From assembly GCA_947455195.1 (NCBI GenBank), contig CANGMI010000002.1:321549-385548 (forward strand): a stretch of 64,000 nucleotides of DNA. The letters run 5' to 3'. Positions 28,301 to 36,797 of this stretch are shown here, in pieces. The stretch comes from Pseudomonadota bacterium. Its GTDB lineage: Bacteria > Pseudomonadota > Gammaproteobacteria > Burkholderiales > SG8-39. Within the stretch, counting starts at the first letter, position 1, and the number at the start of each line of letters is the position of its first letter. The notes under the pieces were generated by a model. That model searched no databases and was not told the DNA's origin. It saw nothing but the letters and a program-made list of their open reading frames with translations. The translations under genes and the position numbers were made by a program.

Positions 28301-28322
28301 CTGCCGGAACAGCCTCCGGCAG
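28301..28322. repeat. perfect 8-base inverted repeat (hairpin) between phnE and phnA
   Basis: CTGCCGGA, 6 bases, TCCGGCAG. On the operon strand it lies after the second phnE stop and about 22 bases before the phnA start. It has no U-run, so it is not a classical terminator. It may stabilise the upstream transporter mRNA or reduce read-through, or overlap phnA translation control. Confidence 0.5.
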
Positions 28323-28349
28323 GAGGTCGAGCGAGGGTTGATCAAGGCG

Positions 28350-29174
28350 TTACGCCGGTGATTGGTCAAGGCGGTGGCGCAGCCAGGTCGATGCAAGTTC
28401 CGAAACGATGACCACGAGCATGATCGAAAGCACGATGGCTGCCACGTCGTGCGAGGCGACCAGTTGCGTGCTCTGGCGCAGGAACCATCCCATGCCCCCG
28501 GCGCCGAAGAAACCCACCACGGTGGCAGCCCGGAAGACCGCGTCGATGCTGTAGATCGAGATGCCGGCCCAGGTCTGTCGAACCTGGGGCAGCGCGGCAA
28601 ACCAGAACACCTGCAACGAACCGGCGCCGCTGGCGCGCAATGCTTCGATCGGACCGGGGTCGATCGCTTCGAGCGATTCGCTGAAGAGCTTGCCCGCAAA
28701 TCCGACGCAGAAGCACACGAGGGCGAGGCTTCCTGCAAGCATGCCGAATCCGACCAGCGAGACAAGGATGATGGCCCAGATCATCTCGTGAACGGCGCGA
28801 ACGCCCATGATCACCAGTCGCGCGACAGGGCGCAGCAGCCGTGGACTCGGGGTCAGATTGCCTGCTGACAGCCACGCCAGTGGCACGGCGAGGAGCAGTC
28901 CGATGACCGTGGCAAACCAGGTCATCTCCAGCGTCTCGAGCACACTGTGCAGATAGTCCGGCTGAAGGATGTGCTCGTAGTTGGGCGGCAGGTAGCGGTC
29001 GGTCAGCACGGTGCCGATCCGCCCCAGCATGCCCACCAGTCGTTCGAGATCGATGTTCAGTCGCTCGATGGCGTAGCCAAGGAGGACGAGCGTTCCGACG
29101 AGTGCCAGATACGACCGCATTCGGGGGCGCGCGAGCGCTGCCGCATTGGCAGGGGTCTGCGGTGACGCGCCCAT
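28350..29174 (-). CDS. phnE: phosphonate ABC transporter permease (PhnE-like, second copy)
   Basis: A 274-residue permease of the PhnE family. The domain starts with YLHSVLETLEMTWFATVIGL, has about six helices and the coupling segment DPGPIEALRASGAGSLQVFW. The start is ATG 29174, sharing one base with the stop of the other phnE (TGATG), so it begins only after that gene is translated. It is thought to form a heterodimeric channel with the PhnE at 29174-29950. Its end precedes the hairpin before phnA. Confidence 0.87.
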   Translation of the reverse strand: MGASPQTPANAAALARPRMRSYLALVGTLVLLGYAIERLNIDLERLVGMLGRIGTVLTDRYLPPNYEHILQPDYLHSVLETLEMTWFATVIGLLLAVPLAWLSAGNLTPSPRLLRPVARLVIMGVRAVHEMIWAIILVSLVGFGMLAGSLALVCFCVGFAGKLFSESLEAIDPGPIEALRASGAGSLQVFWFAALPQVRQTWAGISIYSIDAVFRAATVVGFFGAGGMGWFLRQSTQLVASHDVAAIVLSIMLVVIVSELASTWLRHRLDQSPA

Positions 29175-29950
29175 CAGATCACGGCCTTTCGTGCCCTGTC
29201 GGAGATGATTTCCCCGGCGAGGATAAGCGCGAGCACGACGAGTATGACCGCTGCGACACCGGCGTAGTCGGCTCGTGCCATCTGGCGAAAGAGAGCCAGG
29301 CCAAGGCCGCCGGCACCGACCAGTCCGAGGATGGTGGAACGACGGATGTTGATGTCCCACTCGAAGATCACGCAGCCGACGAAGGTGGGCAGTACCTGGG
29401 GCACGATGCCGAACAGAACGACTTGAAACGGACTGCCGCCTGTTGCGCGAATGGCCTCGATCGGACCGGGGGCCACATCCTCGATGGCTTCGGCCAGCGT
29501 GCGAGCCAGAAAGCCGACCGATCGAACCGCGAGGGCGAGAATACCGGGCAGGGCACCCAGGCCGACCGCCGAGACGAACAGCAGGGCCCAGACCATTTCG
29601 TGAACCGATCGTGACAGTGTCATCAGCGAGCGGCCTGCCGTGAACGATATGAGGCCGAAGGGCGAGATGTTGGCAGCGCCCAGCCAGGCCACCGGCAGCG
29701 CGAGCACCAGCCCCACGAAACTGGCGAGCGTTGCCATGAGGACGGTTTCGAGGGCCGGCGCAAGCAGGTCAGGAAGCAGCGTGAGGTCGGGCCGTCCGAA
29801 TCGGGCGAGAGTCTCCCACGGGTGACCCGCCATCATCCGGGTCCAGTCGGTGTCGCGCACGAGGATATCGTGGGCACAGAAGACGAAGGCAATCAGCCCT
29901 GCGACAAGCCAGGCAAGCCCGTATCGCCCGCTATCTCCCGGGAGGCTCAC
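29174..29950 (-). CDS. phnE: phosphonate ABC transporter permease (PhnE-like, first copy)
   Basis: A 258-residue inner-membrane permease, PhnE family, with the family segment SRSVHEMVWALLFVSAVGLG and coupling loop APGPIEAIRATGGSPFQVV. The start is a GTG at 29950, whose first bases overlap the phnC stop as GTGA. It partners the downstream PhnE paralogue. Confidence 0.87.
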   Translation of the reverse strand: MSLPGDSGRYGLAWLVAGLIAFVFCAHDILVRDTDWTRMMAGHPWETLARFGRPDLTLLPDLLAPALETVLMATLASFVGLVLALPVAWLGAANISPFGLISFTAGRSLMTLSRSVHEMVWALLFVSAVGLGALPGILALAVRSVGFLARTLAEAIEDVAPGPIEAIRATGGSPFQVVLFGIVPQVLPTFVGCVIFEWDINIRRSTILGLVGAGGLGLALFRQMARADYAGVAAVILVVLALILAGEIISDRARKAVI

Positions 29951-30744
29951 AGGACCTCGGCCTCATAGATATGCTGTACTGACGTGCGATCGAGGGCCTC
30001 GGGCCGCCCTTCGAAGCGCGCCTTGCCATGTTGCAGTCCGACCATGCGGGTACAGAATGCGAGTGCCAGATCGAGGTCATGGATGTTGCACAGCACCGGG
30101 ATGCGCCGCTCGCCAGCGACCTCGCGGATGAGCATCATGACCTCCCTGGCGATCCGAGGGTCAAGGCTGGAGGTCGGCTCATCGACGAGGAGCAGTCGAG
30201 GTCGTTGCATGAGGGCGCGGGCGATGCCGACTCTCTGGCGCTGACCGCCCGAGAGCCGATCGGCCCGCTGACGGGCATGCTCCGAGAGTCCGACGCGAGC
30301 GATGAGTGTCAGTGCCTCATCGACCACATCCTTGCGCCAGATGCGCGTGAGACTGCGCAGGGTACCTGTTTCGCCCAGTCGACCCATCACCACGTTGTCG
30401 AGGACTGTCATGCGCTCGACCAGGTTGAACTCCTGGAAGATCATGCCGATGTCGCGGCGCGCGCGGCGCAAGGCGGGGGGCGTCAGCGGCAGCAGATCGA
30501 CCCCTTCGAACAGGACTTGTCCGCCGCTGGGTTCCACCAACCGGTTGATGCACCGGATGAGGGTCGACTTCCCCGAACCGCTGGGTCCGATGATGGCAAC
30601 GAAGTCATCACGGGCAACGTCCAGGTCGATGCCACGCAGCACCTCGCGCTTGCCATAGCGTGCCTCAAGGCCCCGGATGCGCAGAACGGGCGACGGATCG
30701 GGGGCCGCCGCGGCGTCGGGTCGTTCGGCGTCGTTGCGGCTCAC
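29947..30744 (-). CDS. phnC: phosphonate ABC transporter ATP-binding protein
   Basis: A 265-residue ATPase with Walker A IGPSGSGKST, signature LSGGQRQRVGIARAL and Walker B LLLVDEPTSSLDP. The insert GMIFQEFNLVERMTVLDNV is characteristic of PhnC. It starts with GTG at 30744 overlapping the phnD stop (GTGA) and ends overlapping phnE (GTGA). It powers uptake of phosphonates bound by PhnD. Confidence 0.9.
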   Translation of the reverse strand: MSRNDAERPDAAAAPDPSPVLRIRGLEARYGKREVLRGIDLDVARDDFVAIIGPSGSGKSTLIRCINRLVEPSGGQVLFEGVDLLPLTPPALRRARRDIGMIFQEFNLVERMTVLDNVVMGRLGETGTLRSLTRIWRKDVVDEALTLIARVGLSEHARQRADRLSGGQRQRVGIARALMQRPRLLLVDEPTSSLDPRIAREVMMLIREVAGERRIPVLCNIHDLDLALAFCTRMVGLQHGKARFEGRPEALDRTSVQHIYEAEVL

Positions 30745-31661
30745 TTGATGCCAGCGTCACGGATGATGTCATAGTCCGCGTCGCTCATCGGGGTGAATCG
30801 TTCCGATTCGATGTTGTCGAGATACTTTCGGCCTTCCGGTGTCGTGGCGAGCGTGAGAAAGGTCTGGGTGATCTTCTCGCGCAAGGGCGCGCACAGCGTA
30901 TTGCGCAGGACGAACGGGTCCTGCGGGAGCAGGGGGGAGGCCCAGAGAACGTTGAAGTCCTCGAGGCGCGCCTTGCCGGCATTGATCGTGTCCATGAAGC
31001 GGTGACTCGCCACGAAGGCTGCGTCGGCACGCCCTTCTCCCACGGCGAGCGTCGAAAGGTCATGCCCGCCGGAGAAGGCGACCCTGCTGAAATACTGCTT
31101 CAAGGGGGTCTTGACGACTTTTTGTCCGAAGACCGTCTCCGGGATCAGCGAACCCGAAGTGCTGGCCGGGTCGACCAGCAACATGACGCTGCCGCGCGCG
31201 GCCTCGATCGAGGAGAACTTCGATCCCTTGCGCGTGATGAGAAGTGACTTGTAGCCCGGGCCTGCTTCCTGCACGCCATTCTTCTTCTTGAAGTACGTGC
31301 CGAAGACTTCGATCGATGCGTCCTTGCCATGGGCGATGACATACGATTCCGGGCCCAGCACGGCGATATCCACCCATTTGCCGAGCAGTGCCTCCACCAC
31401 CGAGGCGTACGAGGTTGGCAGATAGAACTCGATCTTCTTGCCCGTGTTACGGGTAAGCAGATCGAGCACCGGCTTGTAGAGCGTGAGTTCACGCACCGAC
31501 TCCTGACTCGGGATCAGCGAGAACCGGATGACCTTCGGGTCTTCGCAGGCCTGCGCGTGCGCGCTGCTGCTCCCGATGATGAGGGCTATCGCAGTGAGCG
31601 CTGCACTGATGCTGGCGCGTGAACCGAGGCGGGAAAGGACAGATCGGTGGGCAGATGTCAT
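30741..31661 (-). CDS. phnD: phosphonate ABC transporter substrate-binding protein
   Basis: A 306-residue periplasmic binding protein of the phosphate/phosphite/phosphonate family. The signal peptide ends in SSSAHAQA. The ligand-binding loop LVDPASTSGSLIPETVF contains the S-T-S-G motif that grips the phosphonate group. The ATG at 31661 is supported by AGGAG 7 bases upstream; the open frame extends far beyond but has no other support. First gene of the operon; a PhoB-like promoter lies about 170-200 bases upstream. Confidence 0.88.
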   Translation of the reverse strand: MTSAHRSVLSRLGSRASISAALTAIALIIGSSSAHAQACEDPKVIRFSLIPSQESVRELTLYKPVLDLLTRNTGKKIEFYLPTSYASVVEALLGKWVDIAVLGPESYVIAHGKDASIEVFGTYFKKKNGVQEAGPGYKSLLITRKGSKFSSIEAARGSVMLLVDPASTSGSLIPETVFGQKVVKTPLKQYFSRVAFSGGHDLSTLAVGEGRADAAFVASHRFMDTINAGKARLEDFNVLWASPLLPQDPFVLRNTLCAPLREKITQTFLTLATTPEGRKYLDNIESERFTPMSDADYDIIRDAGIK

Positions 31662-31831
31662 GGTCGGCTCCTGGCTGGGTTGATGCGAGCGTGCATGCCC
31701 GTTCTCAGCGGTTGTTGCCGCCGGGCTCGCTTGAATCCACAATGACGGATTGGTGCGAACCGTCGCGGCATCGGATTGATTCGGCTGGCGTTGACAGGCG
31801 TCTTGTTGCTGCCCGTCATCCCTTCGGCTTC

Positions 31832-31865
31832 GGTATACCTGCCCCATGTGACAGGTTCGAGACAT
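31832..31865 (-). promoter_or_regulatory. candidate PhoB-dependent promoter of the phn operon
   Basis: On the minus strand the order is ATGTCTC, four bases (GAAC), CTGTCAC, ten bases, TATACC. The Pho box consensus is two CTGTCAT-like 7-mers with a 4-base spacer: the second half matches CTGTCAC exactly and the first keeps TGTC. The -10 hexamer sits 10 bases past the box, the spacing known for PhoB promoters. Expected transcription start about 31825, giving a leader of roughly 165 bases before phnD. The rest of the 222-base divergent gap holds a perfect TTGACA (31791-31796) on the plus strand without a matching -10. Confidence 0.45.
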
Positions 31866-31883
31866 TGATTGCAGAACGGAGAC

Positions 31884-32696
31884 ATGAGCCGAGTGGCCAC
31901 AGATCAGTCGATGCAGGGCGGGGTGTCTGCAAGCGCAGTGTTCGAACTGCGCAACGTTGCCTACACGGTGCCAGTGCGCGAGGGACAGCGAGACATCCTG
32001 CGCGGCGTCGATTTCGCACTGGGTGCTGGCGAGATTCTGGCCATCGTCGGACCGTCTGGCACCGGCAAGACCTCGCTGATCCGCATCATTGCCGGTCTGG
32101 TGGCGCAGAGTTCGGGTGAGGTGCTCTTTCGCGGTCGGCCGGTAGCCGGCCCGCCGGAGGGCGTGGCGGTGGTGTTCCAGGATTACGCAAACGCACTCCT
32201 GCAGTGGCGCACGGTGGCCGCGAATATCGCTTTGGGCATCGAGCGGCGTCTCGACCGGGCGGCCTGTGCCCGTCAGGTCGAGCGCTGTCTTGCGCTGGTC
32301 GGTCTCGAGCGCCATGCGGGCGATTATCCCTGGCAGCTCTCGGGCGGCATGCAGCAGCGGGTGCAGATCGCACGCGCGCTCGCCCTCGAGCCGGCGGTGC
32401 TCCTCATGGACGAGCCGTTTGCGTCGCTCGATGCGATGACCAAGGCGAGCCTCCAGGACGAGATGCTGCGCCTGCGCGGCGAGACCGGAGCCAGCTTTGT
32501 CTTCATCACCCACGACATCGAGGAGGCGATCTATCTCGGTGATCGCGTGGCCGTCCTGCGTGGTCGACCCGGCACCATCGCCGAGACGCACGGGGTCGGT
32601 CTGGGCGCCGTGCGTGATCAGGTCGCCAGCCGCGCTGCGCCCGAGTTTCTCGAACTGCGCCAGCGCCTGCATGGGGCCATCGGAGCGCACGCATGA
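31884..32696 (+). CDS. NitT/TauT (SsuB-like) ABC transporter ATP-binding protein
   Basis: A 270-residue ATPase with Walker A GPSGTGKTS, the SsuB/TauB-type Q-loop VVFQDYANALLQWRTV, signature LSGGMQQRVQIARAL and VLLMDEPFASLD. The ATG at 31884 has a GGAG very close upstream, and an ATG at 31911 is an alternative. First gene of a four-gene transporter joined by ATGA overlaps. The family imports nitrate, taurine, alkanesulfonates, pyrimidine precursors and aromatic acids; the substrate is not predictable here. Confidence 0.87.
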   Translation: MSRVATDQSMQGGVSASAVFELRNVAYTVPVREGQRDILRGVDFALGAGEILAIVGPSGTGKTSLIRIIAGLVAQSSGEVLFRGRPVAGPPEGVAVVFQDYANALLQWRTVAANIALGIERRLDRAACARQVERCLALVGLERHAGDYPWQLSGGMQQRVQIARALALEPAVLLMDEPFASLDAMTKASLQDEMLRLRGETGASFVFITHDIEEAIYLGDRVAVLRGRPGTIAETHGVGLGAVRDQVASRAAPEFLELRQRLHGAIGAHA

Positions 32697-33472
32697 CCGG
32701 GCGTCAGTGGGCGAGCGGTGTCGGCGGCCTTCTGGTCTGTCTTGCCGTGTGGCAGGTGCTGGTGGGTTCAGGTCTGATCGAGTACGACCTGCTGCCTTCG
32801 CCCTGGACGATCGCGGCTGGACTTTCGACCCTGGTGGTCGAACCCGCTTTCGCCGTCGAACTGGGGCACACGCTGGCTGCCACGCTCCTGGGTTGGCTGG
32901 TCGCGGTGCTGGCCGGCACAGGCCTTGGTGCGCTGCTGGGCACCTCGCCGCGTGCGCGACGCTATTGCCTGGCCTCGATCGAAGTGCTGCGGCCTCTGCC
33001 GGCGGTTGCGTTCGTGCCGGTTGCGCTGCTGCTTTTCGGGTTTTCGCTGCAGATGGAGTTGCTGGTCATCGTGGCGCCCGCCCTCTGGCCTGCCCTGGTG
33101 AACACGATGGAGGGCTTTGCAGGGGTACCGCAACGTCTGACCGACGTGGCAGCCACATTTCACCTGAGCGCAGGCACTCGCCTGTGGCGGGTCTATCTGC
33201 CCGCGGCCGCCCCTGCGGTGCTGGTGGGCATGCGTCTGAGCCTTAGTCTGGCACTCGTGATGGCGGTCGTGGCTGAAATGGTTGGCAACCCCGAAGGGCT
33301 CGGATACGCGCTCGTTCGCGAACAGCAGGCGCTGCATCCTGATCTGATGTTCGGCTATGTCCTGGTCATCGGCGTTGCCGGCATGGTACTCAACGGGCTC
33401 CTGCTCCTTGCCAGCCGGTTTGCCCTGCCGGGTCTGTTCCGGCGCCCGGTTGCGCGCTGGGATTCGGCATGA
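32693..33472 (+). CDS. NitT/TauT-type ABC transporter permease
   Basis: A 259-residue permease (SsuC/TauC family), about six helices, coupling segment THLSAGTRLWRVYLPAAAPA-like region at about 160-180. It starts within an ATGA overlap with the ATPase and ends in an ATGA overlap with a second, different permease, so this importer probably has a heterodimeric channel. Confidence 0.87.
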   Translation: MTGRQWASGVGGLLVCLAVWQVLVGSGLIEYDLLPSPWTIAAGLSTLVVEPAFAVELGHTLAATLLGWLVAVLAGTGLGALLGTSPRARRYCLASIEVLRPLPAVAFVPVALLLFGFSLQMELLVIVAPALWPALVNTMEGFAGVPQRLTDVAATFHLSAGTRLWRVYLPAAAPAVLVGMRLSLSLALVMAVVAEMVGNPEGLGYALVREQQALHPDLMFGYVLVIGVAGMVLNGLLLLASRFALPGLFRRPVARWDSA

Positions 33473-34230
33473 ACCGCCTGCTGCCAGCCTGGGTCGGGCT
33501 GCTTCCGCTGGGTATCCTGCTGCTGGTGTGGCAGGTTGCGGTGCCGGCCGCATCGCCCAACTTTCCGCCGCCGCTCGCGTGGTGGCATGCGCTCGTTGCC
33601 ATGGCCCGAGCGGGCGTGCTCGTGCCGGCGGTCTTCGAGACACTCTGGACCTTTCTGGCCGGACTGGTCATTGCCATCGTTGCAGGTTTCGGGCTCGGGA
33701 TCCTCATCGGTACGGTTCGACAGGTGCGGGACTGGAGTACGCTCATCCTCGAATTCATGCGCGCCTTGCCACCCCCTGTCGTGGTGCCGATTGCCGTCCT
33801 GATGATGGGCTTTGCCCCGGCGATGAAGCTCACGGTCATTGCCATCACCGCCGCCTGGCCGATTCTGCTCAATACCGTGGCCGGTGTGCAGGCGGTGCCG
33901 CCGCTCCTGTCCGATGTCGGGCGCTCGATGCACATGCCCTGGCATGTGCGGGTCTGGCGCATCGTGGTGCCGGCCACGGTGCCGGCCCTGCTGGTCGGGG
34001 TCCGCGTGGCGGTCGCGCTCGCCATCGTCATCACACTGCTCATCGAAATCTTCACCTCGCTGCCTGGCATCGGGGTGCTGATGGTTCAGGGCCAGCGCAA
34101 CTACAATTCGGCGCAGGTCTTCGGACTGCTGGGTCTGGTGGGCGTTCTGGCCTACATGCTCACCATCGTGTTTGCCCTGATCGAGGGCGTTGTCCTCAGC
34201 CGGTGGCCGCCGCGGGTGGCTCACCGTTAG
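33469..34230 (+). CDS. NitT/TauT-type ABC transporter permease, second subunit
   Basis: A 253-residue permease of the same family as the preceding gene but clearly diverged. The coupling region reads MHMPWHVRVWRIVVPATVPA. The end is followed by a 52-base gap and then the binding-protein gene. Two permeases in one operon are less common in this family than a single homodimer-forming permease. Confidence 0.87.
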   Translation: MNRLLPAWVGLLPLGILLLVWQVAVPAASPNFPPPLAWWHALVAMARAGVLVPAVFETLWTFLAGLVIAIVAGFGLGILIGTVRQVRDWSTLILEFMRALPPPVVVPIAVLMMGFAPAMKLTVIAITAAWPILLNTVAGVQAVPPLLSDVGRSMHMPWHVRVWRIVVPATVPALLVGVRVAVALAIVITLLIEIFTSLPGIGVLMVQGQRNYNSAQVFGLLGLVGVLAYMLTIVFALIEGVVLSRWPPRVAHR

Positions 34231-34282
34231 CATTCACGTCGTATCAAAACAACGTTGCACCACCGGATTCTCTGGAGACATC

Positions 34283-35290
34283 ATGAAAGCCTGTCGATTC
34301 CCCTCAAGTGGCGGCCCGATTGCGCGCAAGACCACCCCCGCCGTCACCGCTCTCGTCAGTGCCGTCGTTGCAGTGACGCTGGCCCTCTTGCCGGTCGCGG
34401 AGTCGCGCGCGCAGGCAGTCACGCCGGTGAAGACACCCCTGCGCGTCGCCTATGTGCCGGTTATCACCTGGCTCATATCCTGGATTGCCAAGGATCGTGG
34501 TTTCTTCGATCTGCACGGGCTCGATGTCACGCTCTCGCCGATCCAGAACCTGTCACTCCTGCCCCCCACCATGGGGCGGCAGTTCGATATCGCGGCAAGC
34601 ACGGCGCCCGATCTCCTGAAGGCCGCTGCAAGCGGGATCGATGTCGTCGGTGTTGCGGGCGAGACGATCGAACTCACGGCCAATCAATCGATGCAGGTCA
34701 TCGTGCGTCCCGATTCGGGTATCCGCAGCGTCCAGGATCTGAAGGGCAAGGTGGTGGCGACGCCGACCATCGGTGCGGTGATGCATGTGGCAACGCTGCA
34801 CTGGCTGCGCGCGGGTGGGGTTGATCCCAATTCGATTCGCGCCATCGAGGTGCCGTTTCCGAACATGGGCGACCAGCTGAAGGCGGGTCGGGTCGATGCG
34901 CTCGAACTGCTGCAGCCCTTCGTCGGCCAGCAACTCGCGGCGGGCAACGTCAGCATCGGCAACCCGCTGCTCTCCGTGGCTGACCCCGGTCTGTTCACCT
35001 TCTGGATCGCGCAGGGTGCCTGGGCGCGTGCCAACCCGGCGGTGCTCGAGCGCTGGATTGCCGCCCTCAAGGATGCGCGCCAGTTTCTCGAGACCAATCC
35101 GACCGAGTCGCGCAGCATTCTTGCCAAGTACACCCGGCTGCCCGACGCGGTGGCGCAGAGGATTCCGTTCCCGACCTACGATACGACGCTCAACGCCTCG
35201 CAACTGGAGGTCTGGGCCAAGGTACTGCGCGACCTGGGTCAGTTGAACGCGCCAGTCGATACCTCACGGCTCGTTGTAACCCCTCGCTAG
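34283..35290 (+). CDS. NMT1/SsuA-like ABC transporter substrate-binding protein
   Basis: A 335-residue periplasmic binding protein. The ATG at 34283 follows TCTGGAGACATC. The signal peptide is long, ending near VAESRAQA, then TPLRVAYVPVITWLISWIAK. Typical SsuA/NMT1 features are the helix KDRGFFDLHGLDVTLSP and the segment SVQDLKGKVVATPTIGAVMH. It delivers the ligand to the transporter encoded just upstream. The LLM monooxygenase gene begins 10 bases after its stop, suggesting the imported compound is the monooxygenase substrate. Confidence 0.85.
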   Translation: MKACRFPSSGGPIARKTTPAVTALVSAVVAVTLALLPVAESRAQAVTPVKTPLRVAYVPVITWLISWIAKDRGFFDLHGLDVTLSPIQNLSLLPPTMGRQFDIAASTAPDLLKAAASGIDVVGVAGETIELTANQSMQVIVRPDSGIRSVQDLKGKVVATPTIGAVMHVATLHWLRAGGVDPNSIRAIEVPFPNMGDQLKAGRVDALELLQPFVGQQLAAGNVSIGNPLLSVADPGLFTFWIAQGAWARANPAVLERWIAALKDARQFLETNPTESRSILAKYTRLPDAVAQRIPFPTYDTTLNASQLEVWAKVLRDLGQLNAPVDTSRLVVTPR

Positions 35291-35300
35291 GCGATCGCTC

Positions 35301-36299
35301 ATGCAAGTCGGATTCTTCTACTGGCCGTTCAATGTCGACCTCACCTTGCGCATGGCGGCCGCTGCCGAGCGCTGGGGCTACGACATGATCGGCATCGCCG
35401 ATACGCCCGGCAATGCGATGGACCCCTGGGTGAGTGCAACGCTCGTGGCCGAGCATACGCGTACCCCGCGGGTCTCCATCTGCGTCACCAACCTCCTGAG
35501 CCGTCACCCTTCCGTGAGTGCGGCGGCCATCGCTTCGATCGATCTGGTCTCCGGTGGCCGTGCCACCATCGGCATCGGCGCCGGCAACAGTGGTACCCGC
35601 AATCTGGGTCTGCGCGGCTCCAAGGCTGATGAACTGAAGGAGGGGGTGCAGTTCCTGAAGGCCGCACTGTCGGGCGAGCCGGCTACCTGGCGCGAGGCCA
35701 CGACCCATCTGCCGTGGGTGAAACGCGCACCCCCCGTCTTCCAGGCCGCGTCGCTGCCCCGCTCGCTCGAGATTGCGGGTGAGGCTGCCGATGGCGTCTT
35801 CTGCAACTACGGGCTTGATCCGGTGAGTCTTGCCGCCTCGGTCGGCCATGTGACGCGCGGGGCGGAGGCGGCCGGGCGCGCCGAGGTACCCGAGATCTGG
35901 CAGATCGCGTGTCTTGACTGCAACGACGATCGTGAAGTCGCGCGACGCAAGGTAGGGGCCATCCTCGCCTTCGTTTCCGGCTACGTGATCGGCACCGGCG
36001 ACATGGCCTCGCGCGGTGTGCCACCTGAACTCGTGGCGCCGATGCAGGAACTGCGTCGACGCTACAGCACCCGTCCCGGGGATGCCGATGCGCGCATGGT
36101 GGAGGAACTGGGGCTCTTCGATTACCTGGCAGGGCGTCTCGCGCTCTGGGGCAATGTCGAGGATTGCCTTGCGCAGGCCCTTGCCGCCAAGGCCGCCGGT
36201 GCCACCCGTCTCATGTTCACGGTGAGCCTGGCGGCCGACCCGGTACGCACGGTCGAACTCTTTGGCGAGCACGTACTGCCGAGGCTGCGCGGTGCCTGA
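35301..36299 (+). CDS. LLM-class flavin-dependent oxidoreductase (luciferase-like)
   Basis: A 332-residue protein of the bacterial luciferase / F420-reductase fold. It starts MQVGFFYWPF and has family blocks AAAAERWGYDMIGIADTPG and SGGRATIGIGAGNSG, the latter near residues 80-95. Members are FMNH2- or F420-dependent; desulfonating (SsuD) and C-N or C-S cleaving monooxygenases are common beside SsuABC-like transporters. The position 10 bases after the binding-protein gene supports co-transcription. No dedicated flavin reductase gene is visible nearby. The substrate is unknown; an alkanesulfonate is possible but not shown. Confidence 0.8.
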   Translation: MQVGFFYWPFNVDLTLRMAAAAERWGYDMIGIADTPGNAMDPWVSATLVAEHTRTPRVSICVTNLLSRHPSVSAAAIASIDLVSGGRATIGIGAGNSGTRNLGLRGSKADELKEGVQFLKAALSGEPATWREATTHLPWVKRAPPVFQAASLPRSLEIAGEAADGVFCNYGLDPVSLAASVGHVTRGAEAAGRAEVPEIWQIACLDCNDDREVARRKVGAILAFVSGYVIGTGDMASRGVPPELVAPMQELRRRYSTRPGDADARMVEELGLFDYLAGRLALWGNVEDCLAQALAAKAAGATRLMFTVSLAADPVRTVELFGEHVLPRLRGA

Positions 36300-36324
36300 T
36301 CGGTCTGACGAGGCTGACGACCCG

Positions 36325-36744
36325 ATGGACGATGAGGCAGGCGGCCGACTGGCTCCCGGTGCGCGCAGTGCTGCTGTTCGCGTCGACAAGTGGTTGTGGG
36401 CGGCGCGCTTCTTCAAGACGCGTTCGCAGGCCACTGAGGCGCTCGATGCCGGGCACGTGAAGGTGAATGACCTGCGCGCCAAGCCCTCGCGCGAGGTGAG
36501 GCCGGGCGACACGGTCGAGATCGTCATCGGCAGCGTGGCGCGCACGGTCGAGGTTCGGGGCATCGCCGAGCGGCGTGGGTCGGCCCCGATGGCTGCCACG
36601 CTCTACCGCGAAACCGAGGCCAGTGTGCTCGCGCGCGAGCGCGAGCGCGATCTGCGACGGTTCGCCAATACGCCCGAGGCCGACATGCACGGGCGGCCCA
36701 CCAAGCGCGATCGGCGCGCCCTGGAACGCCTGCGGCGCAGTTGA
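36325..36744 (+). CDS. hslR: ribosome-associated heat shock protein Hsp15 (S4 RNA-binding domain)
   Basis: A 139-residue protein. The S4 domain is at about residues 18-75 (VRVDKWLWAARFFKTRSQA) and the C-terminal basic region ends GRPTKRDRRALERLRR, matching the whole of Hsp15. Hsp15 binds 50S subunits carrying stalled nascent chains after heat shock. The ATG at 36325 is used; a GTG at 36292 overlapping the LLM stop would add 11 residues. It is a core gene embedded among catabolic genes. Confidence 0.85.
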   Translation: MDDEAGGRLAPGARSAAVRVDKWLWAARFFKTRSQATEALDAGHVKVNDLRAKPSREVRPGDTVEIVIGSVARTVEVRGIAERRGSAPMAATLYRETEASVLARERERDLRRFANTPEADMHGRPTKRDRRALERLRRS

Positions 36745-36797
36745 CTCGCTACAATCCCGCATCATCCGGGTTCCGTCCTTTGAGGGGAAAGCTGCAC

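Noticed and set aside
31791-31796. TTGACA as the -35 of the plus-strand ABC operon
   Set aside because: No acceptable -10 hexamer lies 16-18 bases downstream; not enough to call a promoter.
31662-32690. N-terminal extension of phnD far into the divergent ABC gene
   Set aside because: The signal peptide and a well-placed AGGAG define the start at 31661; the extension is antisense to an ATPase gene.
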